Shown here piece by piece: positions 1 through 12,261 of a stretch of 64,000 bases of DNA. Positions within the stretch are counted from its first letter, which is position 1. Every line of letters begins with the position of its first letter. Made by a program: the position numbers and the translations under genes. The DNA comes from Sorghum bicolor (lineage: Eukaryota > Streptophyta > Magnoliopsida > Poales > Poaceae): assembly GCF_000003195.3 (NCBI RefSeq), contig NC_012878.2, forward strand, positions 16,902,641 to 16,966,640, given 5' to 3'. Below the pieces are notes generated by a model. That model was not told the origin of the DNA. It saw only the letters and a program-made list of their open reading frames with translations, and made no database searches.

Positions 1-10
1 TTAGGGTTAG

Positions 11-244
11 AGAAGAACAAATACACTTTTGGTTCTGTTGGTGTTTTCCACCAACAGGGCCCATGCACTTGATCTCTGCCTTGTCTCTATGAGCAGGTAC
101 ACTACGAGCATAAACACACTGAGCAAGATACTGCCAACTCCGCACTTCGAACTACTGGGCAAACGAAGCACATGGGTGACACCGTATCAAGAGGTGCAGA
201 CGTCAAGGTCTGCACCTGAATCAAATGACGCACCTGAAGAATGA
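11..244 (+). pseudogene. C-terminal tail of a gag-protease polyprotein, partial
   Basis: The frame is open from about 11 to a TGA at 242-244 and has no start of its own. Its end (QTSRSAPESNDAPEE) resembles the end of the gag-protease ORF of the complete Athila-type element at 17460-17523, which closes with a similar proline and acid-rich tail. In both places the stop is followed by a related untranslated sequence. The frame also has stops at 2-4 and 8-10, so it is either degraded or the coding continuity lies in another frame upstream. Identification rests only on this short tail and on position. Confidence 0.4.
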
Positions 245-2399
245 ACACGGTGAGAAGTCTTGTTCACGAGACTTAAATCATTGAACCCTCGCCGAAAGGT
301 AAAATCGGTAATTATCCATATTTATCCTTTCTGCATTTTTCCTTAAATTATTTACTTTCCTTAAATGGCTTGTTAGTTAGTCATGCTATCTTGAAAAGAA
401 AATAAAAATGTTAAAAATAGTAAGCCCCATGTGACTATGCTCGTGGCATGAAATCCATAAGTACATTCACTGTGGTGGCGTAGAAACAAAATAAATATTT
501 CTTTTCTGCTTTATAAAATGAAAATAGAAAAAATAGAGAGTAATAATTGTTAAGGAGTCTCAACATGATAAAGGCTAGATATTTATGCTAATACTTAATC
601 AGTTCCACAAGCTTTGTTGTCTATTTGAGCTCCACAGGATTTAAGAATCAAGAAGACTAGCAGATGGAGGACATTCTAATCGCTGTCAGAATGCTGCTCT
701 GCCACCTGCTAGCTACATCGAGGGAAATTACGTCAAAATTCAGCTTGGGGGAGAGCACCCCATTTATCCCGATAAGTATTTCTATCTATCTATCTTTATA
801 CTTATACTGTATTAAAATGTAGATACATAACTATGAAAAACCAAATAAAGATTTTGTGTTTATATATATATAGTGTGTTTAATAAATAAATAAAGTGGCT
901 ATGCTAATCTGTATCGAAATAAAACTCAAGCATGGATATGATGAATAGTTGCTCTGCCTAATTTTTAAAATTTGAAGTTCTCTCTCAAGTTTAGACATAA
1001 CTGTTATAATTTAAAGCTTGCTCTAGATCTAAACTTGTGGGATGAAAACTTGATCTGAAATCTAAGTTGTTAACGGATATGATATGGGAAGGTTGAGCTG
1101 CTGTTTATCTGTTCCTAGAGATGCTAGAATTCTAGAGAATTTTATCTTTGAAAAATCTTTAAAATATTGCATGATGAGTTCCTGTATGATGAGAGTTTAA
1201 ATTCCTACCACAGCCATATATACATGCTTGCTAGACTTTGAGCCACACATTTACTATTTACTGCTTATGAGCATTGAGTGTGGTCAAGCTGTGTAGACCC
1301 TTAGGAGCTTGTCATGTGGTTAAATCAAGATTCACTTGCACGTTCACTCATATATGCTACTTCTACTCCGGAAGTACCATCCACATATATCCATCTATTA
1401 CCATCTCCAGAATCACCTAAAAATATTCTACTCCTAATTCGGGAGAGAATAGCCAAAAATATTTTTGTTTTCCCTTGTGAAATAAATGCTCAAGTTATCT
1501 TGCTACTACCACTTGCTATATTATCTCAAGAGATGAGTGCTCTGAAAAAAAAGAAAAGAGAAAAAAAATAAAAAAATAAACGAGGAAATAAAAAGGGGCA
1601 AGTGCTCGGAACCTCGAAAGAAAGAAAAAGTGAGACGAGAGGTAAAAGTGGACAAGTGTCCGCCAGTAGAATTAGGGGTACAAGATACCCACCTGAGAGG
1701 AAAGAAAAAGAAGAGCATCTCATTCTCCTCATAAAGTTTCAAAAAGCAAGGAAGGTATGTATCCCCTCAAAAGAGCAAAAGTAGAATTAGACTTTCACCA
1801 TTGTTATCACTATCATCACCATACACCATTCATTCAACACACATGCACATCTTGATTTGGCTTATTGATTTGTTTCTTTGGATCCATGGTTTGACTATAC
1901 AATAAATGTCTTGTAAGTATGTATACTTTATCTCCCACCAATGAGCTCCAGAAATTAAAGCCTTATTAAAGTAGGGTGAGAGAGAAAGCAATGTCACTAT
2001 GCCTTATACCACAAATACCACATATCTTGAGAGAAGGCATATACCATCACTGCCTTGGTAAGGATCCAGAAATACCACAAAAGAGAGACTAGAGAGAGTC
2101 ATACAAGGAATCTCTGAGTTTTATTTGAAAATCTGCAAAAACTCCAGAGCTATAGCTGATCAAGAATAAGAGACATGGCACTTGGCTAGACTGTTGTATC
2201 TTTTAACTACTCAAGACAGAAGTGACGGTTACAAGTCCCATGGTGACAGGTAAAGTAAGTAAGTTTTAGTTCTTGACAGTTTACTCTAACTCAGAGATGA
2301 GATTTATTTAAAAGCATGTGTACTGTCAAATTTTTAAGATATTGCAACAACTTCTGATCCATCGCTGAGATTATCCTTGCTGAGGGACGAGCAAGAGTT

Positions 2400-2414
2400 A
2401 AGCTTGGGGGAGTT
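2400..2414 (+). other. Polypurine tract of element A1
   Basis: The sequence aagcttgggggag lies immediately before the LTR start TGTTGATGG at 2415. The same tract precedes the 3' LTR of the complete element at 21367. It would prime plus-strand DNA synthesis. Confidence 0.75.
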
Positions 2415-3753
2415 TGTTGATGGTCCTTAAGTATCAAATTTAATTATCAAATAAACAAAGAAAAGGATCCAAATGAAATCAACATCTAGACTTAGGGTTT
2501 TATTTGACAGAATTCCACGAGTTTTGGTGTTTGTCTATTTCTGCAGGGGGTTATCAGGAAATACGGAAGAAAGGCCCACACATCGGGATTACATAGAGAT
2601 ATTAACGTGCCGCGCAATTATCTTACATCTAGAAGACTCTAGAAGCCACGGGAATGAAGCAGAGGCCGAACGGGGCCAGAGGCAGGGCGCCCGCCCTCCT
2701 GCCCTGGGCGCCCGCCCTGACTTGGAGCCCAATCAGGATTCTTTCTCTCGGGAGATCTCCACCGACCTAAAGGATCAAGAATAACCATTCAATCAATGTC
2801 GGTTTGATCCGACGGCCCAGGTTCACTTGAGGAGACTATATAACCAGACCCCCTGGCCCCTGGAGGAGGAACCCCTTGATCATTATTCATTATTCATAGA
2901 CAGAGCAAAAGCTAGGGTTTAGAGATGAGAGCTCTCCTCTCTTCTCTAAACTAGAGTAGATCTAGATAGTAGCGAGATGGAGAGCGAACGAGGATTAGAG
3001 GAGAGGCTGGCCTGTCGGTTCTTCCTCCGGTTGTACTTCGTCATGATCAAGCTCTAATCAAGCTTGCTCATGGGATGACTCTGGTAATCTACTTCTAATT
3101 CATTATGCAATTACTAATCATGTATGTTCTGGTTCACAACTCTTTTGAGTACTTCTAATCTATAGGACGCTATAGGTTAGAGTTGTAGTATAGGTGTAAG
3201 CGTGGTGCTTAGACCTAGATTACTTGCGGATATCCCCTGTCTAGCTAGATCGTGTGGTAGGCCGCGTAGGTGACAGTTACGTTGGTCCTCTATAGTCCAC
3301 CTCTCGTTAGCAGGACGGGTAGGGTTTATCGGCCTATGGATAAGCATCCTTTGTGGTGTACTATTATCACGTGGTTCGTCCCAGACATAGACATATCCCT
3401 TTGAAGTAGAGAAACCATAGTTATTCTCTCTATTCTGCTACCATCGCCCATATACTAGATTGCTCTACTCTCTATTCCCATATTATCACTCACTGTTATC
3501 TTACCTTTAATATTATTCTTATTCAATTCTACCATCTTTCCTATTTACACCTATTTACTTATCTTGGTTAAGTTAGAACATAGTTGGTTCTCCCGTTTCC
3601 CTGTGGATACGATAAAACCTTTAACCGGGTAAAAGCTTCAACGGTATCCGTGCGATTGCGGATTATCTGTGTGCGTATAAATACCATAGTACACTCTAGT
3701 GCCATGCTGGGGATGACAACCTAGTATTCAAGTTGTGCTAGCAAGTGTCAACA
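2415..3753 (+). repeat. 3' LTR of Athila-like element A1
   Basis: The 1339-bp LTR starts TGTTGATGG after a polypurine tract and ends GTGTCAACA, giving the inverted ends TGTTGA and TCAACA. A TATA box (tatataa, 2837-2843) lies about 420 bp in. No coding sequence is supported here; the open frame at 2473-2784 is inside the LTR and has no recognisable domain. Confidence 0.8.
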
Positions 3754-5163
3754 CCCACTTTATGAGAACGCCTCCGGGCTATAGCTGACCCCCTCGAAAG
3801 GGGCACAGGTTCTCACTTGGACTACCCGTTAGGAGCTCAATCTGGGGATGATGACGCTCGCTCTATCGAGAGTACGTCGAAACCTCCGCACAAAACGAGC
3901 CAATCAGAACCTTCCACCACTGGTGTTGACAGTGTTTCTGCGAATTAGGCAATATAACCCTCGAAGGAGTCAAAAACTCCTCCAAGGGCTCGGGGGCTAC
4001 CCCCGCGGGGTCGCTCGCGCGCCCCCACGGAAACTCGACCACAAAAATACAGCCTCCACTCGAGCGCCAGCGCTCAAATGGAGACTCGGGCGCTACTGTC
4101 GAGGGTATCAATAAGGGGTGTCCTAACTGGTGCACATAATAAGATTGCCCGTACGCAAGTCGAGGCCCCCAACTCGACGCTCTACCCAATCAGTCGCACA
4201 TACAGTCATCGACGACCGCGGCCTCGAAGACGAAAAGGGCGTCGAGCGAATCGATCAGGGCTCGAGCGCCAACTACCATCGAATATGGAAATAGGCTCGA
4301 GCGAACCAAGAGGCGTCGGGCGCAAGGACGCCGCCCGCCGCCTGACGTACGCACGGGAACCAGGGCATTTAATGCGCGTGTCGCGTTCTCACCTAACACG
4401 CCAGTCACGGGAAGCGTGATAGGGAACAGGCACCCGTCCCATCATTCTTTTTTGCAGCCTTCCCCACCAAACAACCCAGAGCATGTCAGGGTGCAGGAAG
4501 TAGGGTTGGAACGTCTAATCAAGACCCCCTCAACACATCTAAGGTCAACGCTCTGGATAGCAAGGCGCTACACGGCGTCCGACCCTCGACCAGACATGTT
4601 TCCTTCCCGGGGAAGGGTTGGGCGTCGAATGACAATGCTGCACCCACTCCAACGTATCTGCAGCCTTGACGTACAGGCGTGCGACTGATAAACCAGTCCA
4701 CGACGGCGCACGGAGCTGGTTACAGGGGCACGTGTAATCATCATCAAGCTAACTGGACAGGACGGCTCGAGACCACGCCGGTACGGAGGCCTCGAGTAGG
4801 TCCGCGTGCCATACCTCTATCGGCTCCTACTCTGACGCCTATACTTGTACCCTAGGCTTCTCCTCGGAACTATAAAAGGGGAGGCCCGGGAGCGAACACA
4901 ATATACAAGAGACATCACGCAACACTACACACATACGCAGTAGAACTTCCATACTCCACCTCGTTTCATAGCGCGCTTGTATTGACCCCTGTACAAGCAC
5001 TTAGGTGCAAAATAATACAAACTCTCCTCCCCCACTAGACGTAGGGCCTTCTCTTGCCCGAACCAGGATAAATCTTTGTGTCTTTTTGCATCACCATCTG
5101 GAAAAGGGAGCATGCATACAAATTCACTCGTTGGTGTGACCCCCCGTGGGGAAAACGCCGACA
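3754..5163 (+). mobile_element. 3' end of a RIRE2/Tat-like LTR retrotransposon (element R)
   Basis: Positions 3754-4096 are GC-rich internal sequence with the repeated phrase ctcgggggctac (about 3988-4001), and a variant of it at 4085-4096 forms the polypurine tract. The LTR runs from TGTCGAGGG at 4097 to CGCCGACA at 5163 with inverted ends TGTCG and CGACA. Element A1 has inserted into the internal part at 3753/3754. Immediately after 5163 the sequence is part of the Tekay LTR, identical in register to 25463 onward, so element R inserted into that LTR. Its left part is outside the window. No coding region is supported in this piece. Confidence 0.7.
4097..5163 (+). repeat. 3' LTR of RIRE2-like element R
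   Basis: The 1067-bp LTR is GC-rich at its 5' side. A strong TATA box, tataaaagg, sits at 4871-4879 within the typical context ctataaaaggggagg. The ends are TGTCG and CGACA. Several short open frames on both strands cross this region, but none carries a recognisable domain. Confidence 0.75.
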
Positions 5164-5656
5164 ACGGGTAAGTCTAGCTGAGTACATCCTCGTACTCAGT
5201 GTTTATTCCCACCTGTTGCAGATGATATCTTTTATGATGGCTTCTGCAAGACCTGTCTCCATCCCGCTGGGGATGAGGACTAAACCGTTGGGCACGGTTC
5301 TCTAACTACTTCGTACCTGTTGCTTTTGATGGACGGCATGAGACTCTGGCAGAACAAGATCTTGTGAAATGAACTTTGGAATATGTGTTGTAAACTATTT
5401 TGCTTCCGCTACTATGAACTTGTGTTGTAATAACTAAGTAACTCCGATGTGGTGCCGCTTCGACGGCAATGAATGACGATGTAACATTCGCTGTGTTATG
5501 TGGAACTAGTACGATCTTGGTTTGTTGCAAGTTGGTTTCAAGTCCTTCGAGATTTCAGTTGACTACAAGGGATTATATGGGCTCAAGTCTGGAAACTTGA
5601 TTGCTAGTTGGTCCTTTCTACACTTGAACTCTTATAATTTGGTCGGTTCTGTGACA
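5164..5656 (+). repeat. 5' LTR of Tekay element T, 3' end only
   Basis: These 493 bp align in register with 25463-25954. They contain acgggtaagtctagctgag at the start and end with TGTGACA at 5650-5656. The 5' side of the LTR is displaced by insertion of element R, and the target site reads ACGGG at this junction. Confidence 0.85.
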
Positions 5657-5673
5657 ACTTGCATCGGAGCAAG
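5657..5673 (+). other. Degenerate initiator-tRNA-Met primer binding site
   Basis: Directly after the LTR, ttgcatcggagcaag resembles the common plant iMet primer site TGGTATCAGAGC with several substitutions. This is the expected position and class for a Tekay chromovirus. Decay or an alternative primer are both possible. Confidence 0.55.
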
Positions 5674-6440
5674 TTCAGTATTATTAATGCAACGTTTGTG
5701 TATTTAAAAACAAAAGAGTTTTTAAATAAATTGTGAAAATCAATACTTAATTATGCCAGTGGTCGAATCCTCCTTGCCCATATAAGGTCTCTAGGTGGCT
5801 ATTTAAGTACTGACTTGGGGGGTTTTATTTATGCATCTCCGGCAGTACTCAGGTATGGATGTGTGATGACCGCACTATGCTACCCTGTGGTCTAATGGTA
5901 GAGGTAGCCTTCATATGTGAATTAGCCACATATGTTACCTACGCTCTGGTAAGTGTCAGCTGTGAGAGCATGATCGTCCAAACGGCGGTCTAGGGGAGTG
6001 TTTGCAGTGGTTTTCTGGAGCGGTTACATGTCAAACCATGGAACCACGAAAGAAACTTAATTGGGGAGTATTTAATTTCTCGGGTAGCTGTGGTGTCATT
6101 GTTTGTGCATGTTGGGCATGTATAAGCAATGTGCACTTAGTTTACTGCTTTCTTGAGTGATATATTGGGAATTGTTGGGCTGCAATGAAGTTTTCTGTAG
6201 GTACTCTAACAGCGCACGTGTAAACCGATAGTTATCGTATTGAGAGACGATTGTATGCCACCGTATATCCGTTAGAATATTAATTTTCTAAGTTTGTGAG
6301 GACGTACATTTTGTGCATGCATCATGTCGCATTCATACATACATTATGTCTACTCCTTCCCTTACGATATCGTCCCCTTTTAATTAAATAAATGTTGCTT
6401 AAATTAATCCTCTCTTACCCACGGTTGTTCCTTTCCACAG
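5674..6440 (+). other. Untranslated leader of Tekay element T, with possible intron
   Basis: About 770 bp without a supported gene. A good splice donor (CTG/GTAAGT, GT at 5949-5950) and a good acceptor (tttccacag ending at 6440, directly before an ATG at 6441) would define an intron of about 490 bp. This is inference from consensus motifs only. Confidence 0.35.
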
Positions 6441-7512
6441 ATGGACATGCCCGCTTCACCTCGCCCCAGTGACACCTTTTTGAGCGAGTTTGGCACTCCT
6501 ACTCTGCTCTGGAGGGGGGTATGCTGAACCACCTCAGTATTCTTGGTCGGAGGTGGATATGACAGGAGATTTGCAGTGGTTCGCTGTGCAGGGAGTTGTC
6601 CCACCACATGGGGGCAGGCCTGCATGGACTGGGTGGACCTGCAACTCAGATGGGCAGACCCCATGGGAAGCGGCTCAGGTTGTAGCCCATGCTATGTTGC
6701 TCAACATCTGTCAATGGTTTGGAGATGAGTTGACAGGAGGGCCAGCGGCCTCCATTCCCCGTGCTGACCCAGCAGCAGCAGAGTGGAAGCAGGTTGATGG
6801 ATGTGCGTTGGTCCGAGGCCGAGGAGAGCGAGCTGGGAGTTCCAGTCCTACTATGAGTGCTATGATGGCTGTGCTCAAGCTGTTCAGTCAGCGAGAGGAC
6901 ACCTATGCATAGGTGATGGTGGCTGTCCGCCGTGCTCAAGAGATGCAACAGAAGGCTGAAAAGCGTGCTCGCAAGTTTCGCAAGCAAGCTAGACTCTTAG
7001 AGCAAGCCCAGAAGGACCGCAATGACTGGAAAGACATTGCGGAGTACCGTAGGCGGCAGAGGGTGAAGGCCATTAGAGAGAGAGATCATAAGCAGGATCA
7101 GATGAGTCAGTTGGCTAGGGAGAGGGAGACAGCGCAGGAGCGCTTGGTGCAGATCACTCGTGAGAGGGATACTACACTCCGCGTGACGGAAAATAGGCGC
7201 CGGGCATGGGAGATGCACCGGATTCAATCGTTTGAGCGGGAGAACTACCTACAGGATCAGACTGAGGCTGCTCTTGTGGAGATTCACCGTCTCAACAACT
7301 TGCTACACCCAATTCTTCGCCCTACACCAGTGTATCTAGAGGTGGGACCTCAGGTGATCGTGGCCGACAATGATGGTATGGAGGTAGATGAACCGGCCGT
7401 GGCTGCACCACCTTTGCATGAGGACGTGGAGGATGAGGAGCTTGAGCCGGTTAGCGACGAGGACGGAGAGGCGATCTTCGACACTGACTCGGACGACGAG
7501 CCCGGAGTGTAG
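6441..7512 (+). pseudogene. Pre-gag ORF of Tekay element, coiled-coil protein, broken
   Basis: The ORF opens at ATG 6441 (MDMPASPRPSDTF) and shifts frame near 6520. It runs on to a TAG at 6910-6912 and continues in the same frame to 7512. The C-terminal 199 codons are rich in Arg, Glu, Gln and Lys and lack prolines over about 120 residues, as expected of a long coiled coil. They end with a strongly acidic tail (DEDGEAIFDTDSDDEPGV). It lies between the primer site and gag, so it is an extra ORF rather than gag itself. Related long ORFs upstream of gag are known in some grass Ty3 elements, but I cannot name a function. One frameshift and one stop make this copy defective. Confidence 0.6.
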
Positions 7513-7879
7513 TGGGTAGTTGGTAGTTACCTTGTGAGGATCTTTTGTAGTATGACTGTCGATAGTTATGCTTTTGTAATCATGTTGTAATCCGGAACCT
7601 TGATCTTTGACTTGTGGTCTGTACTGGGATGATGTAATAACTTCATGGACCCAATGTTGTTTAACTTTATCATGTTCGATCGGTTATGACGATGTTTTCC
7701 GTGGTTGTGCATTTTGTGGATATCTGTGTCATGTGTTGGATTGGTGATGTTGTTTTGTGGAATGGAATTATTGTGCCTTTTTCTGTAAAGTTATTCTCTC
7801 GAATACTTTCAGGCATGAATATAAGTTATTCTACAGCAAATTTTGTCATCATCAATGAGCAGTGACTGTGTATTTATAG
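7513..7879 (+). other. Spacer between pre-gag ORF and gag
   Basis: About 370 bp, T-rich, no gene seen. It holds an acceptor-like tactttcag at about 7806-7814 shortly before the gag start. Confidence 0.4.
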
Positions 7880-10800
7880 ATGTCTCGTGCCACTCGAGGT
7901 GCAGAATAGCGTGCGAACATGAACTCACCCCCTCCTCCTCCACCACCAAATCCAGCTGAGCTAATGCAAATGATGGTGGAAAATCAGAGGATGCTCACTG
8001 AAACCCTCAATCAGATGGCAAACAAGGGTGGTCGGAATGTACAACATGGGCCAGCACCTAACTAGTTCAGCAGTTTCAAGCAATTCATGGATACTAAGCC
8101 CCCATCTTTCAGAGAGTCTAAAGAACCCCTTTAGGCTAAGGAGTGGCTGAACACGGTGGAACAAAAGTACCGCTTGCTTCGGCTGACCGATGGCTTGAAG
8201 GCTGAGTATGTAGCTCATCAATTGTAGGGTCCAGCAGGTATCTGGTGGAATCAGTATCGGGAGGCTCTTCCAGCCAACACTGTGCTTGACTGGAATCTCT
8301 TTCGTGAGGCTTTCAAGGGGCATTTCATACCTCCTGGTGTCATGGAGATGAAGCATACTGAGTTTATGCAGTTGACTCAAGGCAACAAAACTCTGAAGGA
8401 GTATTTGCATGCTTTTAATCATCTGTCAAGGTATGCTCCGGAGTTTGTGAGCACAGAGTCCAAGAAGATTGCTAGTTTCAAGAGGGGTCTTGGCCCCAAG
8501 TTGCTGAAGACTATGGGCCGCACTAAGTGTGCAACTTTTAATGAGTTTGTCAGTGATGCTCTTACTCAAGAGAACTACAACACTGTGTACACCGCGACCA
8601 AGACTTGCAAGCGAGCTTTTGAGGCCGGGGCAGGGGCATCTCAGTCCAAGGCTCCAGTGGCAGCTAGGCCCCAATATCACGCTCCAACTCCTAACCAGCG
8701 ATATCGCCCTCCAGCGAAGAAGAATCAGGCGAAGACGGGGTTCCACAAGGGGTACTCCATTGCTCTTCCTAGGGGCAACACTGGTCCCAACTATGCCAAG
8801 ACTCCACCTACCAATCGTCCGTGCTGGAACTGTAATCAGACCGGGCACTGGCAAAGCAACTGTCCTTACCCGCCAAAGAAGGGCAACCAAGGGAACGTCT
8901 GTCAAGGGCATGTTCACTATACCACTGTGGAAGCAATCCCTGCTGGCGATGTAGTTATGGCTGGTAAGTTTCTGGTTAACCAATTTGATGCACTTGTGCT
9001 TTTTGATTCAGGAGCATCGCATTCTTTTGTGAGTTCATACTTTGTGTCTAAGCATAATCTCAAGGCAATTACACTTGATAAAGGCAGTTATTGCATTAGT
9101 GCTGCTGGAAATGATATTTCTACAAATCAAGTGGTTTTGGGGGCAATGCTGGAAATAGGAGACCGTCAGTTTTTTGCTGATCTGGTTGTTCTACCCGGTG
9201 TGGGTATAGATGTAATTCTGGGTATGAAGTGGATGAGTGGCAACGGAGTTCTTATCGACACCACCACTCGTGTAGTGATGTTGAGAGACCCGAATACCAA
9301 AGAGGCGTTCTTAGTGCAACTTCCTCGGGATATTCATATCCGTAGCACGATGAATGCAGTTACATCTAGGGCTATCAAGGATATTCTGGTAGTGTGTGAG
9401 TTCCCGGATATATTCCCTGATGATTTATCAGGGCTTACCCCAGATCGGGATGTGGAGTTCAAAATTGAATTGATTCCAGGTACTGCTCCTATCTCTAGAA
9501 GACCTTATAGAATGCCGCCAAATGAGCTAGCTGAGCTTATGACCCAACTGAATGAGTTGTTAAAGAAGGGTCTTATCCATCCTAGTTCTTCTCCTTGTGG
9601 TTGTCCAGCTATCTTTGTGAAGAAGAAGGATCAGTCCTTGCGCATGTGTGTGGACTATCGTCCTCTGAATGCGGTGACCATCAAGAATAAGTACCCTCTT
9701 CCTCGCATCGATATCTTGTTTGACCAGTTGTCCAAAGCCAAGGTATTATCCAAGTTTGATTTGCGATCTGGGTACCATCAGATCAAGATTCGTCCTGAAG
9801 ATGTACCTAAGACAGCTTTCTCGACTAGGTATGGGTTGTATGAGTATCTCGTTATGTCCTTCAGTCTTATGAATGCACCTGCTCACTTCATGTATCTCAT
9901 GAATTCGATGTTCATGCCTGAATTGGACAAGTTTGTGGTGGTCTTCATTGATGATATCTTGGTATATTCTCGTAATGAAGAAGAGCATGTGGAGCATCTG
10001 CATGTAGTGTTGACGTGTTTGTGTGAGCATCAGCTTTATGCTAAGTTCAGCAAATGCGAGTTTTGGATGAAGAAAGTACCTTTCTTGGCCCATGTCTTAT
10101 CTGAAGAAGGTATATCGGTGGATCTAGCTAAGGTGCAGGAAGTTCTGGATTGGAAAGTTCCAACTTCGGTGCACGAGGTTTGGAGTTTTCTAGGTCTGGC
10201 TGGGTATTATCGTCGATTCATTCTGGAATTTTCAAAAATATCCAAGCCTATCACTCGCCTACTTCAAAAGGATGAGAAGTTTGTGTGGACACCTGAGTGT
10301 GAAGAGGCGTTCCACAAGTTGAGGACATTGCTAACAACAGCTCCTGTCCTAGCTCAACCCGATATCGAAAAGCCCTTCGATGTCTTTTATGACACGTCTG
10401 GTATCGGTTTGGGTTGTGTTTGATGCAAGAAGGTTGTGTTATCGCTTATGCCTCGCGCCAACTTCGAAAGCATGAGGTCAATTACCCTACTCATGACTTA
10501 GAATTGGCCGCAGTTGTTCATGCTTTGAAAATCTAGAGGCACTATTTGCTGGGTAACCTGTGCAATATCTACACTGATCATAAGAGTCTCAAGTACATCT
10601 TCACTCAACCTAAAACGAACATGCGACAGCGTAGGTGGCTTGAGTTGATTAAAGATTACAATCTTCAAGTGCACTATGATCCGGGTAAGGCAAACGTGGT
10701 TGCGGATGCCTTGAGTCGGAAAGCGCACTGTCATTCAGTTCAGATGGAAGATCCATCGTTGTCACGTCTTATGCACCCGCTAGTGCTCAATCAGATTGCT

Positions 10801-12261
10801 TTGGAGAGTTCTCTTTGCAATCGACCATATAAAGACGGACGTAGGCATCCACCATATAAAGAGGAAAATGAAAGAAGAAGGAACCAAGCATTTTCGAGTT
10901 GATGAAAACGGAATTCTGTGGTTCAAAGATCGACTTGTGGTTCCAAAAGACCGTGAGCTGCGAAATCAGATCTTATCTAAAGCTCATTCATCCAAGTTGT
11001 CTTTCCATCCTAGTAGTAGCAAGATGTATCAGGATCTGAGACCTCTGTTCTGGTGGACAAAGATGAAAAAGGAGATTGCTGCTTTTGTCACTCGTTGTGA
11101 CAACTGTTGTTGTGTGAAGGCCGTTCACATGAAAGCAGGTTTACTTCAACCCTTGTCAATTTTGGGTTGGAAATGGGAAGAAGTTAGTATGGATTTCATC
11201 TCTAGACTCCAAACTTCTGTTAAGGGTTACGACTCTATGTGGGTGATTGTAGACCGTTTGACCAAGGTTGCTCGTTTTCTTTCAGTTCGAACTGATTATC
11301 GTCCACATCAATATGCGGAGTTGTACTTCGAGCACAATGTCCGTCAATATGGTGTGCCTCAGACTATCATATCAGATTGTGGACCACAGTTCAGTGCCCG
11401 TTTTTTGGGAGTGTCTTCATGAGCAGATTGGTACTCACTTGGTTTGTAGTTCTGCTTATCATCCTCAAACGGCCGATCAAACGGAACGCGTTAACCAAAT
11501 CCTAGAAGACATGCTGAGGGAATGTGCTCTCTCCTCAAAAGGTTCTTGGGTAAAGAGGTTGCTGTTAGCTAAGTTCTCTTATAACAATAGTTACCAAGAG
11601 AGCATCAAGATGGCTCCATTTGAAGCCCTGTATGGTCGAAAGTGTCGAACCCCGTTGAATTGGGTTGAATCCGGGGAGCGAAGGTGTTATGGCATCGATT
11701 CCATGAACGAAGCAGAGCAGCAAGTCCATACCATCCAGCAACATCTAGAAAAGATATGCTGATAAGAGAAGGAAGCCGATTGAGTTTGTAGTCGGTGACC
11801 ATGTGTATATCAAGGTGTCTCCGATGAAAGGCGTACAAAGGTTCGGAGTCAAGCGAAAGATTGCACCTCGTTATGTGGGGCCTTATCGGATTCTCGAGAG
11901 GAAAGGGAACGTAGCATACAAATTTCAACTACCAGTTGAGCTTCGAGCTATTTTTCCTGTCTTTCACGTATCACAATTGAAAAAGTGCCTTCGTGTTCCG
12001 GAAGAACGAGTGGAGGTTCGGGATATCAAGTTTAAATCCGACTTGGTGTATGAGGAGAAACCTGTAGGGGTTGTTGACCGCAAGGAACGGGTGACACGAA
12101 ATCGTGTGGTTAAGTTCTACAAAGTATTGTGGAGTAACCACGGGGAAGAAGATGCCACTTGGGAAACAGAGGACTATCTAAAAGAAGTTTATAAAACATT
12201 ATTCGAAAATCTAAGTTTCCAAATCTCGGGACGAGATTTTTGTATGGGGGGAGGGCTGTAA
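7880..12261 (+). pseudogene. Tekay gag-pol polyprotein (gag, PR, RT, RNase H, INT, chromodomain), inactivated
   Basis: Gag opens at ATG 7880 and is interrupted by TAG stops at 7907, 8063, 8132 and 8225, all in frame. A CCHC zinc knuckle ([14 protein letters not shown]) is near 8823-8864. Protease has [10 protein letters not shown] near 9000. RT spans about 9560-10100 with FIDDIL as its catalytic motif; [13 protein letters not shown] replaces the usual MSFGLTNAPA. A one-base loss at 10421 shifts frame before RNase H, which has a further TAG at 10534 in place of a conserved Trp. Another shift lies near 10800-10850. Integrase has the HHCC zinc site (about 10980-11110) and D,D,E residues in MDFI, ISDCGPQF and QTERVN. 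It shifts frame at a T run near 11400 and is shortened near 11760. The C-terminus (VSQLKKCL then WSNHGEEDATWE) is a chromodomain. The final stop codon overlaps the first bases of the 3' LTR. Confidence 0.9.
12245..12256 (+). other. Polypurine tract of Tekay element
   Basis: A tract of ggggggaggg is followed one base later by the LTR start TGTAACACC at 12257. Confidence 0.8.

Larger units (their letters stand above)
1..3753 (+). mobile_element. 3' part of an Athila-like LTR retrotransposon (element A1)
   Basis: The window opens inside an LTR retrotransposon. Its layout matches the complete element at 13732-22951. Both have the tail of a gag-protease frame ending in a DAPE-type C-terminus, then a long AT-rich untranslated stretch with the phrase cttgggggag (around 744 here). 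Both then have a region with similar motifs (a cluster ending in ctactccggaagta near 1363), a polypurine tract and an LTR starting TGTTGA. The second ORF seen in the complete element is absent here; 245-2399 holds no convincing gene. The 5' end lies off the left edge, so target duplications cannot be tested. The right boundary is set by TGTCAACA at 3746-3753, beyond which the sequence changes to a RIRE2-like character. Confidence 0.75.

Noticed and set aside
1..10. ttagggttag resembles a telomere repeat
   Set aside because: Plant telomeres are TTTAGGG arrays; this is one and a half units inside a retrotransposon.
5880..5960. tRNA-like phrase gtggtctaatggtagag in the Tekay leader
   Set aside because: It has an A-box look but no B box at the right distance and no acceptor stem.
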